From assembly GCA_964627535.1 (NCBI GenBank), contig CAZVJW010000032.1, positions 1 through 47,664 on the forward strand: a stretch of 47,664 bases of DNA, written 5' to 3'. This document shows, piece by piece, positions 42,447 to 47,664 of this stretch. The number at the start of each line of letters is the position of its first letter. Positions within the stretch are counted from its first letter, which is position 1. This DNA is from UBA1447 sp964627535 (lineage in GTDB: Bacteria; Bacillota; Clostridia; Oscillospirales; Acutalibacteraceae). The notes beneath the pieces were generated by a model. That model was given only the letters and a program-made list of their open reading frames with translations, did not search any database and was not told the DNA's origin. The translations under genes and the position numbers were made by a program.

Positions 42447-43110
42447 AAAACTTCCCTCCCGAGTGCAAACTTTTTCTCATCGCAAGAAAAGTTGAATGGT
42501 TTGTAACAATAAAAACATAGTCATTTTTCATAATTTTTGTATCACCTTTCGGATAAACAACTTCGCCGCCTCTGAGAATGGAAGCAATCGTACACTCCAC
42601 AGGCAAGTCCAAATCCTTGATAAAGTGTTCCTCCCAGCCGTTGCCGCCGTTAACCGAAACCTCGATGAGTATCATATTGCCCCGGTCGAAGGTTTGAATG
42701 AATTTACAGTTGCCGCTTTCGAACTCATATTCGATCAGGTTCGCGATAACCTCTGTGCTGCAGACGGTCCGGTCAACCCCGAGCATTTTAAACATTTCGG
42801 TATTTTTCGGATTGTTGACTCTTGCTATTGATTTAATGTTGTAGACCGATTTTGCTATCTCGCAAACAACAAGGTTGTTTTCGTCCTTACCCGTTACCGC
42901 AGCAACAAGATCAGCTTCATTGATGCCGGCGTCATTTAAAACATCTAGTTCGGTACCGTCGCCGCAAATAATATCCGCATCAATATCTTCGGCGATTCGT
43001 TGGCATTTGCTTTCATCCTTTTCGATAAGGGTTACATCATAGCCGCGTTCCTTCAACATTTTTAAAAGGTTTTTTCCTAACTTTCCCCCGCCTACAATGA
43101 TTGATTTCAT
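42427..43110 (-). CDS. trkA: TrkA-type NAD-binding potassium uptake regulator (RCK_N plus RCK_C)
   Basis: 227 residues. Rossmann RCK_N domain with GGGKLGKNLL (dinucleotide loop) and LIEKDE, then RCK_C (about 140-215). It binds NAD(H)/ATP and gates TrkH. The gene starts within the preceding TrkA-like gene stop (four-base overlap). A normal length for half of a TrkA dimer unit. Confidence 0.92.
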   Translation of the reverse strand: MKSIIVGGGKLGKNLLKMLKERGYDVTLIEKDESKCQRIAEDIDADIICGDGTELDVLNDAGINEADLVAAVTGKDENNLVVCEIAKSVYNIKSIARVNNPKNTEMFKMLGVDRTVCSTEVIANLIEYEFESGNCKFIQTFDRGNMILIEVSVNGGNGWEEHFIKDLDLPVECTIASILRGGEVVYPKGDTKIMKNDYVFIVTNHSTFLAMRKSLHSGGKFYEKQKR

Positions 43111-43514
43111 TTTGGGTTCTCCTCGATTCTGCTTTTTAAAATAAACGCGCTGATTTCCGTCGGATTGATTGTTTCGATTTCAAGGCTGTCATAAATGCTC
43201 TTTTTCTTCGGTTCGTTTATTCTTGCAACAATCCGCGGCGTGTTGAATATCTTTTTAGCGATAAGAGAAGCTGTAATGTTTAAATTATCTTCCGGTGTAA
43301 CGGAAACAAAACAATCCGCCTGTTCAATTCCGGCCTCTTTTAAAATGTCGAGGTCAAATTCGACACCTTTTATACGCAGGCCGTTAAACCCGCTTCCGAG
43401 AGTTTCAAGTTTTTGGGAATCGCTGTCAATAACCGAAACATCATAATCCGCATCGGATAGCTCTCTGGCAAGTGTACAACCCAATCTCCCGCATCCGACT
43501 ATAATAATGTACAT
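43107..43514 (-). CDS. TrkA-N domain-only protein
   Basis: 135 residues, only the Rossmann RCK_N part: VGCGRLGCTLARELSD, VIDSDSQ, and RIVARINEPKK; no RCK_C follows. With the next gene this resembles a split or two-subunit TrkA arrangement. RBS AAAGGAG. It may form a hetero-assembly with the full TrkA. Truncation is natural, since it has its own intact stop and neighbours are in phase. Confidence 0.88.
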   Translation of the reverse strand: MYIIIVGCGRLGCTLARELSDADYDVSVIDSDSQKLETLGSGFNGLRIKGVEFDLDILKEAGIEQADCFVSVTPEDNLNITASLIAKKIFNTPRIVARINEPKKKSIYDSLEIETINPTEISAFILKSRIEENPK

Positions 43515-43553
43515 ATCGTTTTTCTCCTTTGTGGCTTTATGCGAGTTGATTTA

Positions 43554-43922
43554 TTAAGAGGCATTGTGTCTTCTTTCTCTTCTTGATAGGATGACTTCTT
43601 CTTCGGGCTCATCACCAAAATCAATCGCATATGGTCTTGATTTGTCAAAAAGAGCGCTGATCCGTTCAAGATTTTTACATGGCGGTTTGTATGTCGGGTC
43701 AAGTGAATATGCCGCTCTGTAATGCCTCCGCGCGTTGTCTCCATCCGAATTCAATTCATACCAAATCCCAAGCAAATTGTGAGGTTGAGGCGCGTCGGGA
43801 TTTTTGCAGATTGCCTTAATGATAGAATCGTAAGCCTTATCCAATTCTTTTTGGCGAAGGCTGCCAATAGCCGAATCAATACATTGAACAAATTCCAAGT
43901 CTAACTCCATCGAATTATTCAT
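43554..43922 (-). CDS. TPR-repeat protein at the head of the potassium-uptake operon
   Basis: 122 residues with about two to three tetratricopeptide repeats (KELDKAYDSIIKAICKNPDA, AQPHNLLGIWYELNSDGDNA). C-terminal tail is charged (EEEVILSRRERRHNAS). RBS AAAGGAG. Soluble and probably protein-binding; it precedes the trkA genes by 39 bases and lies between them and kdpE, which suggests a regulatory accessory role, an inference. Confidence 0.85.
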   Translation of the reverse strand: MNNSMELDLEFVQCIDSAIGSLRQKELDKAYDSIIKAICKNPDAPQPHNLLGIWYELNSDGDNARRHYRAAYSLDPTYKPPCKNLERISALFDKSRPYAIDFGDEPEEEVILSRRERRHNAS

Positions 43923-44066
43923 TATCTTCGTCTCCTTTCGATTTCATTATAGGTTGTGTTATATAAGTTTTGTGTAAGGCTTATGTTGAAACATATAATT
44001 TTTGTGTTAATGTTTGGTGAACTCGGTTCTACTCTTGATTTTTGTAAATTGAATATTTTATATAAA

Positions 44067-44096
44067 AATAAAAAAAGAACCCCGCATTCGGGATTC
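44067..44096 (-). terminator. Intrinsic terminator of the kdpD-kdpE pair
   Basis: GAAtCCCG pairs with CGGGgTTC (44096-44077) and is followed by TTTTTTTATTTTT on the reverse strand, 22 bases past the kdpE stop. Confidence 0.85.
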
Positions 44097-44118
44097 TCTG
44101 AATATTCGGATTTGTTTG

Positions 44119-44814
44119 TTATTCATCGGCAAAACGATAGCCGACGCCAATTTCGGTAATGATATACCTCGGCTGGGCAGGGTCTTCCTTCAGTTTCCTT
44201 CTTAAATTTCCCATACAAACTCTCAGGGATTGTGTATCATCCGAAGTGATTCCCCCCCAGATATTTTCAACAATGAACCTGTGTGTCAGCACTTTGCCTT
44301 GGTATTTTACCAAAATCAAAAGAACTTTATATTCGTTCGGTGTAAGGTGTATTTCCTCATTATTAACATAAACCCTGTGCTTATTATGATCAATGGTTAA
44401 ACCGTCCAGCTTAAAAAGCATATTTTCGGAATCTGCAGAAGCCCCTGAAAATGTCCGGTGCCTCAGAATAACCCGAATACGCGCAAGCAATTCGGAAACA
44501 CTGAAAGGTTTTGTTAAATAATCGTCGGCTCCGGCATCAAGAGCTTCTACTTTTTCTCTTTCATGGTCGCGGGCGGATACAATTATTATCGGTATTTGTG
44601 ATATTTCACGCAGTTTTCTGATTACATCAACCCCGTCCATATCGGGCAAACCCAGATCTAAAATCAAAATATCGGGATTGTTGGAAGCGGCCAGCATCAG
44701 CGTGTTCGAGCCGTTTTCAGCTTCGATGCATTTATAACCTTGAGTTTCAAGCGAAATCTTCAGAAAATTGCGAATCGACTTTTCATCTTCGGTTATCAAT
44801 ATCATTGGCTGCAT
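44119..44814 (-). CDS. kdpE: KdpE-like response regulator (OmpR/PhoB family)
   Basis: 231 residues: receiver domain with phosphoacceptor Asp53 in ILDLGLPDMDG and acidic TEDE, then winged-helix DNA-binding domain (about 130-228, LTPNEYKVLLILVKY, RVCMGNLRRKLKEDP). RBS AAAGGAGG eight bases before ATG. It overlaps the sensor kinase gene by 32 bases. Expected to activate the trk operon downstream under low K+ or turgor stress. Confidence 0.93.
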   Translation of the reverse strand: MQPMILITEDEKSIRNFLKISLETQGYKCIEAENGSNTLMLAASNNPDILILDLGLPDMDGVDVIRKLREISQIPIIIVSARDHEREKVEALDAGADDYLTKPFSVSELLARIRVILRHRTFSGASADSENMLFKLDGLTIDHNKHRVYVNNEEIHLTPNEYKVLLILVKYQGKVLTHRFIVENIWGGITSDDTQSLRVCMGNLRRKLKEDPAQPRYIITEIGVGYRFADE

Positions 44815-46381
44815 AGCTGTTTCCCTCCTTTGACGGAATGCTGAAATTCACCACTGTACCGTGCGGTTTGTTGTTGCTGATTGATATACAGCCGCCGTGT
44901 GCTTCAATGATCGATTTGCATAATGAAAGGCCCATACCGGCACCTCGCCGGGAGCTGAATGTTTTATCCTGCCGCCTGTAGAATCTTTCGAAAATATGGG
45001 GCAGATCAGCTTCGGAAATTCCGGGCCCGTTGTCACTTACCTCAAAATTGACATCATTATCCATACAGTTGACTGTGACGGTAATTTCGCTTCCGTCAGG
45101 CGTATAATTGATTGCATTGCCGAGAAGGTTGATTAAAACCTGTTTTATCAAGACACCGTCGACCTCAAGCAACACCAACTCTGCCGGCATCATGGCAATG
45201 ATTTTATGTTCAAATGAGCGCTTTTTAACATGGCCGATCGCTTCGGCAACGATTTCCTCCACAGCTTCCTCGGCAAAATTCAGTTTTATTTTTCCTTCCT
45301 CAAAGCGCGTCATATTCAATGTATTTTCGACCAGTTCATTCAACCAGCCTGCATCATCATAAATGTTATTCAGAAAATTTTTCTTAACATCGTCGCTCAA
45401 TGTTTCAAAATTATCAATCATTGTGTTCGCCGAGCCCATAATACCTGTTAAAGGGGTGCGCAAATCATGGGAGATTGTCCTGAGCATGTCCGCGCGAAGA
45501 CGTTCCCGTTGTATCTGTATCTGTGTTTCCTCTTGTTTTTCATAAAGACTTTCTCGTTCTAAAACGACTGCTATCTGAGGCGCGATTGCATCCAAAAAAT
45601 CCTTCTGTGCCTTATTAAGCGGTTTTAAATTTTGGGTTGAAATCCCTATTATGCCAAGCACGCCGCCTGAGCCTATAACGGGGAGATAGAACGCTTTGCC
45701 TTGCGAAAAAAGGTTGGTGCCGCATCCGCATGGATTGCCTGACATATAAGCCTCATGACATACAATAAGTTCCTTATCGTCATTGAAAACGTCGTTTCCC
45801 CAAACATACCTGCTGAGAATTCTACCGGAAGCATCAAAGGATTCGACCAATATATCAGCCGAAAACTGTTTTGAAATCTCTTCGGCGGAAATCTCCGCCA
45901 GATTTGCTCTGTTTTTCACTCCCAGCAATTTTCTGCCTATATGATACAATGCTTCAATACGTTCTTCCCGTTCTTCGGCCAGAAATGTTTCCTGCTTAAT
46001 TCTGATGGTAAGCATACTTGTAATAAATCCGACAATAAACATGATGACGAAGGTAACCGGGTAATCCGGACTGAAAGCCCTGAAGGTGAAATAAGGTTCG
46101 GTGAAAAAGAAGTTATAAAGCAAAACACCGAAAACAGATGCGATAAAGCTGTAAAAATAACCGCCTGCCATATAGGAATACAATATAATTCCCAACAGGT
46201 AGATCATCACAATGTTTGACTCTATGATTCCTATATATCTGAAAAACACAGAAGCGCCGGTACAAACTGACATGATGGCAATCATCAGCAGAATGTTTTT
46301 TAGAATGAGTTTTTTATCAAAATGATTATCTTGAATTGAAAATGTATTGTTTTTTTTAAAACTGCTGATGAAAGATTTCAA
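44783..46381 (-). CDS. kdpD: KdpD-like sensor histidine kinase lacking the KdpD N-terminal sensor
   Basis: 532 residues from a TTG at 46381 with AGGTGG before it. Four closely spaced membrane helices (DUF4118-type, about 28-128), a GAF-like domain (about 145-275, carrying NPCGCG), HisKA with the phospho-His in ISHDLRTPL, and HATPase_c (DNGPGISE, GAGMGLSLCKSI). Full KdpD has an additional ~380-residue N-terminal Kdp/Usp sensor; it is absent, as in truncated clostridial homologues. It controls the adjacent regulator. No kdpFABC genes are in the window; the partner is the trk operon. Confidence 0.9.
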   Translation of the reverse strand: MKSFISSFKKNNTFSIQDNHFDKKLILKNILLMIAIMSVCTGASVFFRYIGIIESNIVMIYLLGIILYSYMAGGYFYSFIASVFGVLLYNFFFTEPYFTFRAFSPDYPVTFVIMFIVGFITSMLTIRIKQETFLAEEREERIEALYHIGRKLLGVKNRANLAEISAEEISKQFSADILVESFDASGRILSRYVWGNDVFNDDKELIVCHEAYMSGNPCGCGTNLFSQGKAFYLPVIGSGGVLGIIGISTQNLKPLNKAQKDFLDAIAPQIAVVLERESLYEKQEETQIQIQRERLRADMLRTISHDLRTPLTGIMGSANTMIDNFETLSDDVKKNFLNNIYDDAGWLNELVENTLNMTRFEEGKIKLNFAEEAVEEIVAEAIGHVKKRSFEHKIIAMMPAELVLLEVDGVLIKQVLINLLGNAINYTPDGSEITVTVNCMDNDVNFEVSDNGPGISEADLPHIFERFYRRQDKTFSSRRGAGMGLSLCKSIIEAHGGCISISNNKPHGTVVNFSIPSKEGNSYAANDIDNRR

Positions 46382-46449
46382 TATTCCACCTGCCTTTCGG
46401 GTAAAGCTTTTTGCAGTGGTTCAGTATTTTCATATTAACCGACGCGTAA

Positions 46450-46478
46450 ATTATAACAGAAATGATGTGGTATGTAAA
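46450..46478 (-). promoter_or_regulatory. Promoter of kdpD-kdpE
   Basis: Reverse strand TTTACA (46478-46473), 17-base spacer, TATAAT (46455-46450). The rest of the 46382-46739 gap holds only the tRNA-like fragment and hairpin listed next. Confidence 0.65.
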
Positions 46479-46575
46479 TAAAAGGCTTTCAGTTGAGCCG
46501 GGACTGCTATTTCAACATGCTGTGCTAAAGAGACGGAAAAATCACTTCCGGAGAAGTATTTTTATGTGCGACCCT

Positions 46576-46596
46576 CTCAGGGTTCGAATCCCTCCA
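46576..46596 (+). other. tRNA 3'-end-like fragment (T-arm)
   Basis: AGGG-TTCGAAT-CCCT is a T-arm with its conserved TTCGAAT loop, but the following bases cannot pair with any acceptor strand upstream and there is no CCA. It is a remnant, probably of an integration site or a degenerate tRNA; not a functional tRNA. Confidence 0.4.
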
Positions 46597-46609
46597 AAAA
46601 AAGAAGCAA

Positions 46610-46643
46610 CCCGCCCCATGCATATGGAGCGGGCATTTTTTAT
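46610..46643. terminator. Hairpin terminator between tRNA fragment and GGDEF gene
   Basis: CCCGC-CCCAT...ATGG-a-GCGGG palindrome; forward strand followed by ATTTTTTATT, reverse by TTGCTTCTTTTTTT. It likely ends the GGDEF transcript. Confidence 0.6.
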
Positions 46644-46739
46644 TCATATCGGGCTTGCCTAAAAAGTCAGAATCACGCGATGGCGGATAGTAAATCAATG
46701 AAAACAATACAATTTGCACCCGCAATTTCCAAAAAATGT

Positions 46740-47606
46740 TTACTCCGGCTCATTATGTTTGTTTTTTTTGTTTTCATACATCATTTGGTCAGCTTTACTT
46801 ATCATTTCTTCAGGACTGATTTCATCAGTTAACTCACATAACCCTACGCTTACAGATAACACAATTTTAGCGTTGTCAAGGTTGAGAACAACGTTTTTTA
46901 ATGAATTCTCAATTCTGTCAACAATATTATTTGCTTTTTTGACCGTTGTATGGGGCAGAATAACAACAAACTCATCACCGCCATATCTGCCGAACAAATC
47001 CTCTTGGCGAAGTGTATCTTTGACAGTAGCTGCAAACATTTTAAGTGCAGAATCACCGCCTAAATGACCATACTTATCATTGATAAGTTTAAACTTATCA
47101 ATATCCATCATGACAACTGATAGTTTGCCCGAGTTTTGCTTTGCGAGATCAAATTCATACTGAAAAAGGCTCATCAAATACTGACGGCTGAATATTTCTG
47201 TCAATCCATCCTTTTGAGCCATTTCTTTTAAAATGTACCCTTCCACTTTTTCGGTTACATCCAGACAGCTTCCTATGAAACCTCTAAATCCCTTATTCTC
47301 ATCAACAACCGGTACACCTCTGTCATTAATCCATCTCCACTCACCGTCATGACGAAGTAATCGATATTCCATTTCAAAGGGGGTTTTTTTACTGAAGTTT
47401 TCCAGATAAATTTTTACGCACCTATCCAAATCGTCAGGATGCACTCCTTCTACCCAACCATCACCATATTCTTGTTCTGCAGTCCGGCCTGTAAAATCAA
47501 GCCATGTTTTATTAAAATAATAGCACTTAGCATCAAGACCTGATCTCCAAATTAGGTTTGGCGCGGTCTCAACGATAATCTTGTATTCATTTAAACTTAA
47601 ACGCAT
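46740..47606 (-). CDS. PAS-GGDEF diguanylate cyclase
   Basis: 288 residues from the ATG at 47606; an in-frame GTG lies three codons upstream and neither has a clear RBS. PAS domain (about 5-125; LIWRSGLDAKCYYFN, PAS/PAC end WRWINDRGVPVVDE), then GGDEF (about 130-285) with intact active site RYGGDEFVVILP and DIDKFKLINDKYGH, so it should make c-di-GMP. The R-x-x-D inhibitory site is not evident. No transmembrane segment; cytoplasmic. Regulates surface behaviour or biofilm by family knowledge only. Confidence 0.92.
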   Translation of the reverse strand: MRLSLNEYKIIVETAPNLIWRSGLDAKCYYFNKTWLDFTGRTAEQEYGDGWVEGVHPDDLDRCVKIYLENFSKKTPFEMEYRLLRHDGEWRWINDRGVPVVDENKGFRGFIGSCLDVTEKVEGYILKEMAQKDGLTEIFSRQYLMSLFQYEFDLAKQNSGKLSVVMMDIDKFKLINDKYGHLGGDSALKMFAATVKDTLRQEDLFGRYGGDEFVVILPHTTVKKANNIVDRIENSLKNVVLNLDNAKIVLSVSVGLCELTDEISPEEMISKADQMMYENKKNKHNEPE

Positions 47607-47618
47607 ATAAATCACGTA

Positions 47619-47660
47619 TAATCCAATTATCTCAAATGAGGGGGTAATTGGATTATTTTT
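47619..47660. other. Palindrome at the right edge, upstream of the GGDEF gene
   Basis: ATAATCCAATTA (47619-47630) pairs with TAATTGGATTAT (47645-47656), then TTTTTC forward. It may be a terminator for a forward gene outside, or a 5'-UTR hairpin close to the GGDEF start. Confidence 0.45.
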
Positions 47661-47664
47661 CTCC

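Noticed and set aside
46490..46600. Functional tRNA gene
   Set aside because: The T-arm is present but no matching acceptor stem, anticodon arm or CCA could be built.
46462..46662. Forward 66-codon frame across the tRNA-like fragment and a hairpin
   Set aside because: No RBS, no family, overlaps the kdpD promoter and the palindrome.

Overview
The window reads as chromosomal DNA of an anaerobic, low-to-mid GC Firmicute, most likely an uncultured member of the Clostridia. The reasons are strong GGAGG-type ribosome binding sites, frequent GTG/TTG starts, an anaerobic (radical SAM) sulfatase maturase, formate-tetrahydrofolate ligase, a low-GC-type lipoprotein and DUF6273 repertoire, and intrinsic terminators with clean U-tracts. 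No taxonomic marker (rRNA, ribosomal protein) is present, so this is an inference.

Layout. 1-6 kb: a partial alpha/alpha-barrel protein, then a forward operon of sulfatase, GH32-like glycosidase and secreted lipase-like hydrolase, and a single-domain rhodanese. 6-12 kb (reverse): an archaeal-type aspartyl-tRNA synthetase behind a highly structured leader with an intrinsic terminator, the sulfatase maturase that the sulfatase would need, a GH2 beta-mannosidase and a lipoprotein. 12-20 kb: tcdA, a membrane-anchored GH16, an MFS cluster with two small membrane proteins, and a DegT-type PLP enzyme coupled to an amidohydrolase. 18-24 kb: a large DUF4838 protein, a cupin, fhs, a secreted protein, an unlisted 45-codon gene with its own promoter and terminator, and a nitroreductase. 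24-28 kb: a six-unit 34-bp tandem repeat, a VWA protein, a zinc-ribbon/WG-repeat protein and a macro-domain protein carrying a palindromic repeat inside its linker.

28-31.1 kb is an AT-rich island and the most interesting part: a retron-like defence locus. It has a sigma-70-like promoter, a ~160-nt non-coding RNA closed by 18-19-nt inverted repeats (a1/a2), a reverse transcriptase with retron hallmarks fused to a trypsin-like serine protease with intact His/Asp/Ser, and an overlapping 418-codon gene of unknown family that is a candidate effector or protease substrate. Next to it lie a decayed racemase fragment and a frameshifted gpmA.

32-40 kb: amino-acid racemase, DUF6273 lipoprotein, GH38 alpha-mannosidase, MurJ-type flippase and a secreted metallophosphoesterase. 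40-46.4 kb: a potassium-uptake locus (KdpD-like kinase, KdpE-like regulator, TPR protein, two TrkA-type subunits, an unlisted 34-codon membrane peptide, TrkH, and a secreted/anchored OB-like protein). The window ends with a PAS-GGDEF protein.

Four copies of a miniature inverted-repeat element (101-134 bp, TA-flanked, two subfamilies) sit between genes at 13.1, 18.3, 34.3 and 38.7 kb. The many glycosidases (GH2, GH16, GH32-like, GH38, DUF4838), the sulfatase/maturase pair and the lipase fit a degrader of sulfated or mannose-containing host or plant glycans.
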